A stretch of DNA of 64,000 nucleotides, from positions 18,538,519-18,602,518 of the forward strand of contig CM077651.1 in assembly GCA_039707465.1 (NCBI GenBank), written 5' to 3'. Source of the stretch: Rhabdophis nuchalis (taxonomy: Eukaryota > Chordata > Lepidosauria > Squamata > Natricidae). The notes beneath the pieces are model-generated. The model was not told the DNA's origin, ran no database searches, and worked only from the letters and a program-made list of their open reading frames with translations. The position numbers and the translations under genes are program-made. Positions 10,726 through 22,284 of the stretch are shown here, piece by piece; the stretch's first letter is position 1, and each line of letters starts with the position of its first letter.

Positions 10726-12765
10726 CATAGCCTTGACTATACACACTTTTGTTGGCAAGTCTCTGCTTTTAACTTCTAGCATTTTTGAGGTCCATTGATG
10801 GACCAGTGGGGGAAAAAAAGGAAGGTGGTGGTAGAGAAGAATCAGATATTTGCCATGTGAGCAATTCACCGGTGAAACCGGATAGAGTGGAGGCTCTGGG
10901 AGACAGAGGTTCACCACTCTGAAGCTAATCCTTCACCGATGACTTATGCTAGCAGAGAAAGAAAGGAGAGATTCACAATGGTTGAGAGTAGGTTGAAGAT
11001 GATGGTTTTTTTTTTCATTCATGACCTTGAAAAATAGTTAGTGGGCTGCCCAATTCCTGGTAGAAAGTTTGAAGCCCATAAAAGGAACTTTTTATGTAAG
11101 AACCTTAAGGTAATACAGAACTGGCCATGTATTATCATAGAGGAAATACACTGTATAACAGTAGAAATGATAATGGAAATCATGGAACATCTCATATGTG
11201 GGACATAACATAGTGTACCATTCATGTCATGAGCTGAGAAGTTAGGGGTGGAGGATATGAGACATCCTTGTAATAAATCAAACAGGATGGCTCTCTGCCA
11301 CTGCTGAACTTCTTATACCAATCTATATGATTATGAAGTGCTTGTTTACCCTTTCCTCCTCCAAGCCCCTTATTTCCAGGTGTGCTTTGTTAAAAACTGC
11401 TTTAATGCATATGCAATAAAAAGATAGGCTACTTCTGAAATCAACTAAATTTAAAGTTTGTTTCACCAAACCCGGGAATTAAAATGCAACTTCCCCTCTT
11501 GAATTACTCATTTGCCAGCGAATGAATATTAACATAACCCATTTACATTTACATGAGATATTCCTTTCTTGACTACATAAAGAGCAGCATGACATGCTCT
11601 ATATCTGCAAAACTGGATCTTGCAATTTAATTTACTTAAACAGTAATCTTTTATTTCTTCCTGAATCATAAGGCTTTATCTTTACAGCTTTACTATACTT
11701 TGTGCTTAATTTAAATGCAGGCAGGATCTGATTATCTCTAGAAAAAAAAGGAACACTGCAATGTTCTCTGCTCTACAAGAATTAATTGAGATAGATGGAG
11801 ATACATAGGTAGAGAGAAAGAGAGACAAAGAGACTACAAATTAGCAATAGAGAGAACTTACAAATTAGCAAAGCTTTTTAAAAAAAATTATTTATCTGTG
11901 TTTAATGACATGTTCAGAGTTTAATGGCCCGGGCATTCTAAACAATGAAGCATTGATTGCTGGGTTCTAAGGATTCATGTTTTATGACATCTCCATGGGT
12001 TCAAGAGCTGCAGTCTTAGGCAAACTGGTAAAGAAACATCAGTTTTACCTTTTAGTAAAAATCTGTGGGATCCATTTGCTTCAAAGACATAAGCCAAAGT
12101 CTGGAAACAATTTTATGCCAGGTTAGTTGGCTAAGGCAGCTCAGGAAAACAAACAAACAAGCAAACTTAGCCACTAATTTCTCCAATTTGACATAAGACC
12201 TGGATGATTATGTTTTACACAATTTACTTACATATGCCAAAAACTTTTTATTTAACAGAAGACTTTCACAGAATGTCATACTCCATGAAATAGAAGGATG
12301 TTCCCTTGATCCCAAGATGCATTAATATAATGATAATGTGCTTAAAAACCATTGGCTAATTACCTTGAGACTAACTGTTCTACTGTTAATTTATATTAAG
12401 TAGCATTTTTAATGACATACTTTCATAGATGTCTTGCCTTTGACAGATGTCTTCTGTTTCTAAACAGCTATGTTATTTTTTTGGTTTTGTTTTATTCTCC
12501 CAAAAAGAGAGAAAACAAAACTGTTAATTAAGGAAAGGTGAATTACAGTTGCTTGCCAAAATCTGAATAGTGCTAGGCACCTTCTCCCCAGAACATTTCA
12601 TAACATTAGGAAATACTGCATAAAGTGATGTACACCGTACAATTTCCAGGCTCCCATTCTTTCTAAAAATGGAAATCTGTGGTCCATTTCTGAATTACAA
12701 TTCCCAAGAACCTGGTGCAAGGATACTTGAAAAATGCTGGGAGCTGTAGTTTGCTAATACCCGCA
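10726..12765. other. No feature recognised
   Basis: About 2 kb of AT-rich DNA. A short GA-rich patch lies at 11785-11835, with 'acaaattagcaa' duplicated at 11836 and 11861. No coding signature. Confidence 0.5.
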
Positions 12766-12870
12766 AGGACACGAAGTTGGAGTAATCTGGCTGAACCGGG
12801 GTGCCGGAAACCACAGCCACTCAGTCTTGGACGGGTTGAGCTTGAGTTTGTTACTACCCATCCAGATTAA
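12766..12870 (-). mobile_element. L2 LINE internal fragment, inverted
   Basis: On the minus strand this encodes the 'LNPSKTEWLWFPAPRF' segment downstream of the RT catalytic box. The same segment occurs in the plus-strand copy at 13241-13310, so the two form an inverted repeat about 400 bp apart. It lacks an L2 3' end. Confidence 0.8.
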
Positions 12871-13194
12871 TTTTTTTTGGCTTTCCGCATTGTTTTTGGT
12901 CACTTGCTTGGTGTTGAGCTATTAGTTCTCAGGGTTTTATTAGCTGAGATGAAGCCGCTGGAGAAGTATTGTTGAAAAGCTGGAATTTGAAAATGATGTT
13001 TAGTTCATAAACATCCATGTTTAGTTCATGGAAATGATCATGAGAATGCAATATTGAAGATCAATACAGTGTGAGAAGAAGAAGCAAGAGGCCAGATTCC
13101 TAGGAACAGTGGTTGTGAGGAGGGGAATTCCCAGCACTACAGATCACAGAAAGACAAAGGCAATTCCTTTAAACTCCTCTATATGTTAAACCAG
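12871..13194. other. Spacer between inverted L2 pieces
   Basis: Non-repetitive by eye; it separates the minus fragment from the plus L2 copy. Confidence 0.4.
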
Positions 13195-14185
13195 ACACTG
13201 GCTGACCAATATCAAGGCTTTACAGAGTAATGTTGATGAACTCAAGCTCAACCCTGCCAAGACTGAGTGGCTGTGGTTTCCGGCACCCCGGTTCAGCCAG
13301 ATTACTCCAACTCTGGCCATTGGGGGCGAAACATTGGCCCCCGTGGAGAGGGCGCGCAATTTGGGTGTCCTCCTGGATCCCCGGCTGTCCATGGAAGACC
13401 ATGTGGCGGCCGTGGCCAGGGGGGCGTTTCATCAGGTACGCCTGATGCGCCAATTGCGCCCCTTACTGGACCGGGCTGCCCTCCGCACAGTCACTCAAGC
13501 TCTCGTGACGTCCTGACTCGACTACTGTAATGCTCTCTACATGGGGCTTCTCTTGAGGTGCACCCGAAAGCTACAGTTAGTCCAAAACGCAGCCACGCAG
13601 GTGATTACGGGAGCCACTAGATGCTCCCACATAACACCGATCCTGCGCGAGCTGCATTGGCTTCCTGTGGTCTTTCGGGTGCGCTTCAAGGTCTTGACGA
13701 CCATCTTTAAAGCGCTCCATGGCTCGGGGCCTAGTTATTTGCGAGACCGCCTCTTGCCTCATACATCCCTTAGACCGATACGCTCCCACAGAGAGGGCCT
13801 CCTCAGGGTGCCGTTGGCCGGACAATGCCGACTGGCGACACCCAGGGGAAGAGCCTTCTCTGTGGCGGGCCCAGCCCTTTGGAACGACCTGCCCACCGAA
13901 TTACGCACCATCACCGGCCTCCGCCTCTTCCGCCAATGTCTAAAGACATACTTATTCCAACAAGCCGGCCTAGCCTAACCTCCCATGGGGACTTTTAGAT
14001 AGTTTTAAATCGGGTATTTTAAAATTGGGTTTTTCGCATAGGATAAGATGGTTTAATTTATATTTTAAATTGTGTATTTATTTTGTATTTTGTATGTTTT
14101 TTAAATTTCCTGTGCGCCGTCCTGGGTCCTCTGCAGAGAAGGGCGGGATATAAATGTAAATAAAATAAAATAAAAATAAAATAAA
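13195..14185 (+). mobile_element. L2 LINE, 5'-truncated copy with (AAATA)n tail
   Basis: Holds the C-terminal part of the L2 protein, a 3' UTR, the GC stem ('tgcgccgtcctgggtcc...agaagggcggg') and a tail of AAATA-type units (14155-14185). It belongs to a subfamily distinct from the intact copy at 30-34.7 kb: the protein ends 'FRQCLKTYLFQQAGLA' rather than 'FRMKLKTHFFRLAGLG'. The copy at 48 kb is the same subfamily. Confidence 0.9.
13220..13978 (+). pseudogene. L2 ORF C-terminal remnant with one in-frame stop
   Basis: The frame runs from the segment after the RT catalytic box to the natural C-terminus. It contains 'RARNLGVLLDPRLS', 'LRELHWLPVVFRVRFKVL' and 'FSVAGPALWNDLP', all shared with the intact protein at 31240-34518. 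One in-frame TGA at 13514-13516 stands where the intact copy has an arginine codon CGA, a textbook CpG-to-TpG change. No frameshift is visible after that. The catalytic RT domain and endonuclease are absent because of 5' truncation, so the copy is dead. Confidence 0.85.
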
Positions 14186-14551
14186 CTCACTTAAGAAAAG
14201 CAAACGAACATAAACTGGCTGTAGAACCGAGAATCCGAGTTTCCATAGCAATCAAAAGAAGACTGTGGAGCAGATGAAAAGTCCAGGAATCATACTGAAG
14301 GTGATGCTCCCACAGAAAACCAGCAGAATCAGTTAGAACTCAAGATTGCCAGCAAAACGTAAGACATCTCATCATGCTTCTCTGAGAATGTGCTTTGTTG
14401 CCTGCAGGTGGAATCTGAAGGTGAGATGCTAGAGAAAATACCATGTCTAGACTATAGTGCTTTAAGCTGTCCTTAGGCTTCTTTCAGCTATGGAAGGATA
14501 CAGACCCAACAATGAGGCATTTGCTTAGGAAAGGACAGGTGGGCTATTCTG
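14186..14551. other. No feature recognised
   Basis: Nothing identifiable between the L2 copy and the hAT element. Confidence 0.4.
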
Positions 14552-14559
14552 CTTTAGGA

Positions 14560-14678
14560 CAGGGATATACAACCTTGGCAAAATTAAGACCTGTGGACTT
14601 CAATTCCCTGAATTCCTCAGTTAGCCATACTTGCCAGGAAATAAAAAGTCTTAAAGTTGCCAAGGTTTGACACCCCTG
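14560..14678. mobile_element. hAT-type nonautonomous element with perfect 8-bp target duplication
   Basis: Terminal inverted repeats begin CAGGGATATACAACCTTGGC on the left and, reverse-complemented, CAGGGGTGTCAAACCTTGGC on the right. The octamer CTTTAGGA is duplicated exactly at 14552-14559 and 14679-14686. TIR sequence plus an 8-bp duplication is diagnostic for the hAT superfamily. At 119 bp it has no coding capacity. Confidence 0.92.
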
Positions 14679-14686
14679 CTTTAGGA

Positions 14687-16393
14687 TGTAGTTGGGTTGA
14701 TTTGCCCCCAGACATCTTAAGAATTGTGATGTCTACCACTGATTCACTTGGGATCAATATATTAGAACATCACATCCACTGTTTTAGAACTAGAATGGCA
14801 CCAAGCATAAAAATTAAGAAAAGTAGATAAGGAACAAGTGGAAAACATATTAAAAGTTAGAAGCAGAAGACTATACTTGCTACTTAGAGAATTAGAAAAA
14901 AATTATACTGCAAGGTATGCAACTTTATACTGCATACCCAACTACTTCCTAAATAATTATTTATATGGTTTCAACTAGTACCCAGATACACAGAAAGATT
15001 TGGGTGAAACAGAACACAGGATTCTTCTGTACTGTTCTTTCCTAATTCTAATTTATGATTTTGAACCTTTTCTCCTGATTATGGTGAAAGAATGTCTGGG
15101 ATGAGACTTCCTATGTAGGGTATACTTTTTCTTCAATTTTAATCTCATTTTGCTCCAAAATTAAAGCAGCAACAGGGATTTTAAACTTTCTCTGTTATAG
15201 CTCAATGGCTGGATCTTTTACAGAATTGAATTTCAAATTAGTTTGAATCAAGTCTCACCTTCACATTTCTATCTTGACTTATTCATATAAGTCTAATGAT
15301 GTTTGGTAGAAAATGCTCCTCTGAATTACCTAACTCAGTGTTCCTTACTAAGACGACTTCTAAATGCAGATGGAGTCTTTGTATTATATTGCCACATTTG
15401 GGGAAAAAAATCTCTTAAAAAGAAAGAATGTCTAGTTATTCCCCTGCCCGAGGAAGAGAAAACATAACCAAGTGGGAACACTGAATAGCTCAAAATTCTT
15501 TTTCTGCCTGACAGACAAAGGAAGATAAAAGAAACCTTGCTTAAAAAGTAGAGACACAGCTTTAGAGAGTCTGCAAGACCTTTGAACAGTACAAGTCCAA
15601 CTTCTTATCATCAAATCAAATACAGCTCACCAGGCAGCCCTCAAGGGACTCAGTAACACCCCAGTTTTTAAATTTAATTGGAATGACAATAATGAGATAC
15701 TCACATTAGTTAAAATGGTGCTGGCTAATTGGTTGTTTAGAAAGTCATAAGATTTCACCTGCTGCAGTTCAAGCATCAAGGTATTTGAGCAGGCAAAGTT
15801 GCTTAAAAAATCAAATTAATAGGAAGGTACATTTAAAATCATTTAGCCCCAACCTCTCCCAGCTGCTTACCACACACTATACTTTCTAAGGCTGTTGAGA
15901 ATCATAACTATAATGACTGATAGTGTTATTTATTAAATTTGTGTGCCAACCAACTCTCAATGACTTTAGGCATATATAGAGGGCTTAATGTTACAGGCAC
16001 CTGATCTAGTTTATCACTGCTCTGGATATGAGACACAGTGTTGACTGCATTAGATCCCAAGTAATTCTGGTTTGCTATGATGGACCACAAATTACCCAGA
16101 AATTGCGACACTACAAATTTACATGCCAAAAGCAATAAAGAATTATCATTTCAGAGGCAGCAATAATACCCTTATAGAACTTGTTCATGTCGTAATATCC
16201 TTGAGACTCAGTGAAGAGGAGAAAATGATTTGATTTTCTTATTTGCATAAATGCAGTTAAACAAGTTCTCAGCAATATTGAACAGTTTAAACCTTAGAGT
16301 GGGTTTTAAGCAATCTATCTGTACGCCAATTGGGGCAAACTAAGCATGCAAACAGATACCACTGATTGCAGGGTATATTCTACTGTGTGTGAC
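14687..16393. other. No feature recognised
   Basis: About 1.7 kb of AT-rich DNA without a recognisable repeat or coding frame. Confidence 0.5.
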
Positions 16394-16581
16394 CAGAGGT
16401 GGTATTCAGCAGGTTCTGACCAGTTCTGGAGACCTGGTAGAGGAAATTTTGAGTAGTTCAGAGGACCAGTAAATACCACCTCTGACTGACCCCGCCTCTG
16501 CCACTCCTACCAAGCTATATCATGCCCACCAAGCCACACCCACATAACTGGTAGTAAAAATTTCTGAATCCCACCACCTTG
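16394..16581. mobile_element. hAT-like palindromic element
   Basis: Left end CAGAGGTGGTATTCAG; right end reverse-complemented CAAGGTGGTGGGATTCAG. It contains 'ggttctgaccagttctgg' near the left and 'aagccacacccac' near the right. The target duplication is not preserved. Confidence 0.65.
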
Positions 16582-16608
16582 TGTCCCTTATCAGAGAATA
16601 TATATATA

Positions 16609-16687
16609 TATTTATTGATCAGCTCATAAAACTAACATACACATACATACATACATACATACATACATACATACATACATACATACA
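16609..16687. repeat. Shared 36-bp motif plus (CATA)n microsatellite
   Basis: 'tttattgatcagctcataaa' and following bases recur almost exactly at 55467-55502. Here the motif runs into about twelve CATA units. Confidence 0.8.
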
Positions 16688-17649
16688 AATATATGGTGTA
16701 AAAGGCTGGTTTTAATCCCTTTTAGCATTGATTTTATTCGTCTATATTGATTTCCCAAGGACTGCTATGTAAGTGTGAAAGTTGAACATGTCCTAAATCA
16801 GGATCTATGACAAAATAACAAACATATGCATTTGTGAGGACAATGTACATAAATTCTGATGTATATTTGACAGAATATTTATACTTGGTATTGGATAGAA
16901 AATGCTGCAAAGGTAGCATAGCCATGACAAAACTGCTACGCTCATGAACTTAGATTCTTTTCTACCTAAAATATTTTTTTTAGCAAAGTTCCCATATTTG
17001 TTTGTTTTAATGTTTTTGTCTCGACGTTTTAGCTCAGTGCTGCTGAAAGAGAAAATAAAGCCACGAGCAAAACCCACATCATCAGAAGTTCAAGTTGAGA
17101 TTGGAACTGATCTTCCATGGTATTAACAGACGGGGATTAAAAAAAAACCCAATCTTTTCCACTTGGAGCATTCAGAAAATGGATGGAGCAGAGACTGGAT
17201 GTGCTATCCGGAAAAAGAAAAATGTCCTTTTTGGTTTGGTTTTTGCTTTGATTGCCTTTCTATGTCAATGTTCTGCAAATGACCCAGACCAATCTAATTC
17301 AAATCATCTTCAGTGCCACATTCATTAACCTAAGAGCCATAAAACTAAAGCCTTTTTGTACACCGATGCACAGGTCTCTTGGAGCAGTAAAATCATTGAC
17401 TCTGTGGAAAAGACTCCTGGTAATACAGGAATCCAGGAACTTCAAGCCACTCTATATTCCCCCTCGTTTCCTAAAGTACCCTGGAAAAGCAAAAGAACGA
17501 GGCTATCACAATCAAGGTCAAAACCATAATCTGTTTCCAACACCAGTGATGAAGCTTGCATTTATTACAGCTTTAGAGAGCCTGGAACAATGGTGTCAAA
17601 GTAACATCTACTGTTAAGAGCTCCCTTTAAAGCCACTTTTCAATTTTTA
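16688..17649. other. No feature recognised; one membrane-like open frame
   Basis: An open frame at 17095-17328 includes a stretch (from about 17179) with a basic cluster followed by a hydrophobic segment 'VLFGLVFALIAFLCQC'. It has no recognisable family, no convincing splice sites and no downstream continuation, so I do not call a gene. Confidence 0.4.
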
Positions 17650-18036
17650 ATTAGCTTAACAGAATAATAGAGTGGAAAGGAACCTTGGACTTGTTCAATA
17701 CTCCACCCAACCCCAGCAGGAGACTCTATACAAGTCTGGACAAATGGCTGTCCAATCTCTTCTTAAAACCTCTGGTGATGGAGCAACCACAACTTCTGAA
17801 GGAAAGCTATTCCATTAGTTTATTGTTCTCATTGTCAGGAAATTTTCCTTTAGTTTTAGGTTGGTCCTTTCCAATTAATTTCTATCCATTGTTTCCTGTC
17901 TTGCATCCTGGTGCTTTGGAAAATAGTTCACCCCCTCTTCTTTGTGGCAGCCCCTCAAATATTGGAACACTGCTATCATGTCACCCCTAGTTCTTCTTTT
18001 TCTTAGACTACATACCCAGTTCCTGCAATTATTCTT
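17650..18036 (-). mobile_element. CR1 LINE, 3' part, left piece of a split copy
   Basis: Reverse complement of CR1 3' UTR text, recognisable at 'gtggcagcccctcaaatatt' and 'gctatcatgtcacccctagt'. It breaks at 18036 and resumes at 18545, with 'tcctgcaattattctt' present on both sides of the break. Confidence 0.85.
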
Positions 18037-18544
18037 TTTTTTTTTAATTGCAAAAGTTTTATTGGGTTTTACAAATTTTGTGGATAGGGTGGGGTAAGGT
18101 GAAGTACAAAAATATTTTGAAAACTTTCACGTCGAGATCATTGGCCCCTCCAGGGCTTCTTAATAAGACATTGGTAATACATTTTCAATACTACTACAAG
18201 GTGAAAAGAAATGCATACATCATATAAATTCTAAAATTCTATGCTGGCAGTCGTATACAAACATCCAGATAAAAGTTATACTGTATTAGTCAAAAGCAAA
18301 GTCATTTTTTAGATCTAAGTCTCTTGGAAATTATGTCTTCATGTTCTCCTCCCTGGCCCCCAGTGGGCGGGGCCGTGGCCCCCTCTGCTCCTCCTGGTTC
18401 TTCCCCCAGGGTAGAGGAATGTTTTTTAAGAGAGGCTTCCGCCTCAGCAACTGTTTTAATCCTTACTCTTCCTCCTTCCCAGAACACCAACATCCCTTCT
18501 GGCATCACCCACTTGAACCAAATCCCGTGCTCAAACAATTTTTT
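18037..18544 (-). mobile_element. L1-ORF1-like retroposed insertion with 16-bp target duplication
   Basis: The insertion splits a CR1 and is flanked by perfect copies of a 16-bp target at 18021-18036 and 18545-18560. On the minus strand it has an open C-terminal protein end, about 260 bp of 3' UTR, AATAAA, and then an A-tail (the T-run at 18035-18045 on plus). These are marks of L1-machinery retroposition. The coding part resembles an L1 ORF1p C-terminal domain, yet the transcript ends without any ORF2. It is either an ORF1-only (HAL1-like) nonautonomous element or a processed pseudogene of an ORF1-related gene. Confidence 0.75.
18302..18544 (-). pseudogene. ORF1p-like C-terminal fragment
   Basis: About 80 residues, open to the 5' truncation point. 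The segment 'WFKWVMPEGMLVFWEGG' followed by 'RVRIKTVAEAEASLKK' has the pattern of the L1 ORF1p C-terminal domain (an aromatic/basic strand, 'PEG' turn, basic strand, then a helix). After it comes an acidic, glycine-rich tail ending at a stop at 18302. The N-terminus (coiled coil, RRM) is lost by truncation. The family assignment rests on pattern only; a profile search against Transposase_22 and reptile L1 ORF1p would settle it. Confidence 0.5.
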
Positions 18545-18860
18545 TCCTGCAATTATTCTTCATGCTTTAGCCTCCAGCCCCTGATCCTCTTTGTTGCTCT
18601 TCTCTGCACTTCTTTCCAGGATCTCAACATCTTGTTTATATTGTGCAGACCGAAATCGATGCAATATTCCAAGTGTGGCCTTATTATAAATTGTTACTAA
18701 TACTTCATGTGATCTTGAGTCTATCCATCTGTTAATGTAGTCTAGGATTGTATTGGCTTTTTTGGCAGCTGCATCACACGGCTGGTTTCTATTTAAGTGA
18801 TTGTCCATTAGGGCTTCAAGATCCCTCTTGCAGTTACTGCTATTTGAGCCAGCTCTTTTC
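18545..18860 (-). mobile_element. CR1 LINE, right piece of the split copy
   Basis: Continues the CR1 at 17650-18036. The minus strand encodes 'CDAAAKKANTILDYINRWID' and related text (open at 18560-18808), characteristic of the CR1 region upstream of the 3' UTR. Together the two pieces form about 700 bp of one 5'-truncated CR1. Confidence 0.85.
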
Positions 18861-21190
18861 CTTTGTTTTTGTTTTCATTTTACGTACATTTTTATTGCTG
18901 TACTGCCATAGTTTTAAGAGTATTGTGAACTCAACGCACTTAAGATTTGTATTTTTACTTTAGGGAGAAGGAAGAAAGAAACAGCACCCACATTCTGCTT
19001 TCCAGATTTCACTCAAACCTACCAACAGCTCAAAGTTGACTGCTATTTAAAAAGCAAAGAGCTACTTGCTATCAGTAACCAATTTCCCCTTATTCTTCTG
19101 GACAGCATCTCTAATAGATATGACCCCCTTGAATGAGAGCTACAAATGGAGTTAGAGACCTCCTTTTAGATCTTCCAACTTTTATGTCTGAATAAGCTCC
19201 CACCTTACAGAACACAGCTGTTCGTCCAGCTGCTGCAAGTTTTAACCAACAAGGAAACTAAGACTTCAAAATTGAAAATGTTGTTGATTTTATGACCAGA
19301 CAATGCCTACTGATGGCACAAACAGTATGCTACATTTTTGAGCTTCTAACTGCAACTAAAAACACAATGGACACTCTCTAAAAGATGTATCTATTAAGCT
19401 TACACACAGTCATTATAAACTGCTGACACAGTCCAAACAAGTACATCCAGTGACAACTGTGTCTCAAAACCAGTTAATAATGGTGGAAAGGTGGTGGATC
19501 CCAATTAAGAGACCTAAACCTACATCCAGAGAAGTGTACAAGGCAGGCATCGGTCTCCCAGAAAGTATTGGATGAAAGACAAAAAAGAAACTATAATTGT
19601 CAAGTAATCATACCACTCTACAAATCCAAAGTAAAAGAGGGAATAGAGGAAAATGGGGACCCAGAAATGCAGCCATTCTTCTCTTCCTTAGTCACCTTCT
19701 ATGCTGTGAAAGGCAGTAGAATGATTTGCAGAAGGCTGAATGACTGCCATTCAGGAAAGACGCAAAATAAATCTTCCCAGCATTTAAACATTCTGCTATT
19801 GCCAACATGTTGTTTAAAATGAAGCTTTTTCTCAACAAATTTGAGATATGTGTTCAACACAGAGAGAATTGGTTTATTAAAAACTTATCTTGGCAATGTT
19901 AAACCTTAAAGTTTAATTGCAGCAACATACAGGTAGGTAAGCCCAAGGACATTCCATCACCACTGTCCTCAAGAAGAGACAGTCTGGGTAAACAGTCTGT
20001 ACCTCCTAAAGCAAGTTAGTCTGCTTAAGTACCCTTAGAGACAAAATGATTAATTCTTTCAGTACCTTGCCAGCTACTGAATAGGTAGGCAATATGAAAA
20101 GGCTAGACAATCTGAGGGAATGAATAGCAATAACATATAAAGCGACTAAATATAGCTGGTTACCTCAACTACCCAGGAAAATAGGACCTGTCTTGAGAAA
20201 CCATCTGCTAGTCTACCTCCTATTTTAATATGTAATATAGAGCCACAAAAGAACAGCAAAAAGTCCTTGGGAGTAGTTTTCTTTCATGTTCCACCTGCTT
20301 CCTGATAAAATATTACCTTAAACAGAAAATATAAGAAATTGGATTATAATTGAGGCCTACAGACAAGAAGAAGCAAGATGCAGCCCAAACTTTTCTGAGT
20401 TATTATCTGAGGATGGGCATGGGATGGGACAGAGTTACAAGGAGAGCACTTTTAGTTCAACACTTCATGGAATAGAACCAAGTCCCAAATCATCTGTATA
20501 TCTGGGACTATAGCTCATGAAGCAATCCAAAAAGGGGCAAGGAGAAAACTTCGGGTAGGAAAACTATCACCATCACCTAGAAGTATGTATTCCTTCTGGA
20601 GGTTGACACAGTTCTGAAATGCCAACAACAGAGTATACCGTCCAAATTGCTGATAGGATAGGACTGAATGGGGAACACCTATGGTCAATAGGTGAGCTCT
20701 ATTCTTTTCTTGGAGATATGCTAGGATGCAGAGCATGGCTACAGTTTTCCTTATGGCCTATGACTCCCTTTGTTCCTCCTTCCCCAGCAAACTAGGAGAT
20801 AGTTCTGCAGGTCAACTGAAGAGCAGCAGGAATGATTTCTAACAATCCCTGCCAGCTTCCAACAAGAAAATTCAATGGGGAAGATGGCTGGAAGTCAGAA
20901 GCTGCTCCTGCTTGCTCTGATTTTTTGCCCACCAGAGGTCATTTCTTTGCTCTTCCTTCACCCAGCAAAGTATCAGGCAGTTCGATAAGTCAATCAAAGA
21001 GGAGGAGGAGGAGTGAGTTCTGATACTATATGTTGCTTATTGGGGAAGCCAGCTGGAAAATGAAAGTTGTCACTCCTGCAGCGGCCACTGTTGCATCTAA
21101 TCAACTGGTAGCAAGGCCCAACAGGCAAACAATGGTTGGCTGTTTTGGAATTGAGGCTAAAATTTGAAATCTTAATAGGGATGAGTGAGG
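18861..21190. other. No feature recognised
   Basis: About 2.3 kb. Near 20850-20900 and 21040 there are short hairpin-like blocks ('gccagcttcc', 'ggaagccagctgg') that recur near 22330. They look like remnants of one small element, but I cannot define its ends. Confidence 0.45.
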
Positions 21191-21194
21191 AGCA

Positions 21195-21290
21195 CAATGT
21201 CTCACATGGTTAAGATGCTGAGTTGGAGGTTAGCAAGCCCACGTTCAGGACCTGAGTGCTGCTGTGGGGGAGGGTGAACTTCTGTCCTTC
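21195..21290 (+). mobile_element. Probable tRNA-derived SINE head
   Basis: 'ctcacatggttaagatgctg' resembles a SINE A-box region and 'cacgttcaggacc' a B box at the right spacing. The 3' part is not recognisable. Confidence 0.4.
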
Positions 21291-21571
21291 GCTCCTGCCA
21301 GGGACATGAAAGGAACTCTCCAACTGGGTGTCTCCCAGGCAACAGTAATATCATTAGCTAATCCTTTCAATCTGGAAGCATCTTGGTGCTTCTGACATGA
21401 GTGTGATGTGATAGGGGTGGGTGGTAAGGGAAAGAGGAGTGTGTGACTCAGATGCCTGCCAATTTGTGACCCGAGTGCCCTATTTGTCCCTGAATTGCAG
21501 GCTCTCCAACATGGAGAGGGGGGTGGGCGCAATTTTCCTTGCACTCCCCCAACAAAGTGGCAGACAGTTCC

Positions 21572-22284
21572 TGTCATGGCCCCATCCGATCCTGGTTCAG
21601 AGGAGCAGGACGAGTTGGAACTGGGACTGTCTGACATGTCTGTCTTGGAATGTTTGGAGAGGCCAGGGGCTGAGAACGATGCTGTCCCAGGCCCCTGAGG
21701 TACTGGGGGAGATAGTTGATTGGATGGAGAGATACCTGATCTAACAGTGGGGAGGATTGGCTATAGACAGGCAGTGGTATTGAGAGGCTGCAGATCCCTT
21801 TTGATAAGGAGCAGCTACCTCCCCCGCTGAGTCTGAGGGCATGAAAAGGAGAGCAGAGACAAGCTCAAGGAAGGTCTGAGAAAAGGTTGCCCCCCCCTCC
21901 CCTCCTCACAAGGAACACCTGGCATGGGTTGACGTAAGCAGAAGCTGGGGGAGATTCTCTTTGTCGGGAACAATTGTTTGCTTTGGCTTACACTCCCCCA
22001 GCTTTGGGGAAACTCAGCCTGGACTTGTGTTTCTGCCTGTGCCTTACTTTTGTCTTGAGAACTTGCCTTTAGCCTCATGGACTTGCCCTATGGACCTTGA
22101 CTCTGGATCTTCTCTTTGGACATCTCCACTGCCTTTGCAAATTGGTTTTGTTGTTTACTGGCATTTGTTCGTGGGCTTTCAGGGAAGTGTGGGGTAGACC
22201 CTTACTGACCATGATAGGACTGTTGTGGAATTTAATCGAGCAATAAAGGGCTCTATCAAAGCCTAGGCAACATGGGCCATAATA
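21572..22284 (+). mobile_element. Solo LTR, family B, with 5-bp target duplication
   Basis: Starts TGTCATGGCCC and ends GGGCCATAATA, near inverted ends with a TG...TA border. The pentamer GTTCC is duplicated at 21567-21571 and 22285-22289. A polyadenylation signal AATAAA lies near 22241, close to the 3' end as expected for an LTR. No gag or pol frame adjoins it, so it is solo. Open frames inside are incidental. Confidence 0.75.

Noticed and set aside
12766..14185. Classic twin-priming inversion of one L2
   Set aside because: The inverted pieces overlap in sequence and are separated by 320 bp, unlike the abutting pieces expected.
17095..17328. Frame with a basic cluster and one hydrophobic segment, like a signal anchor
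   Set aside because: No continuing exon, no clear splice sites and no family match; it could be chance.
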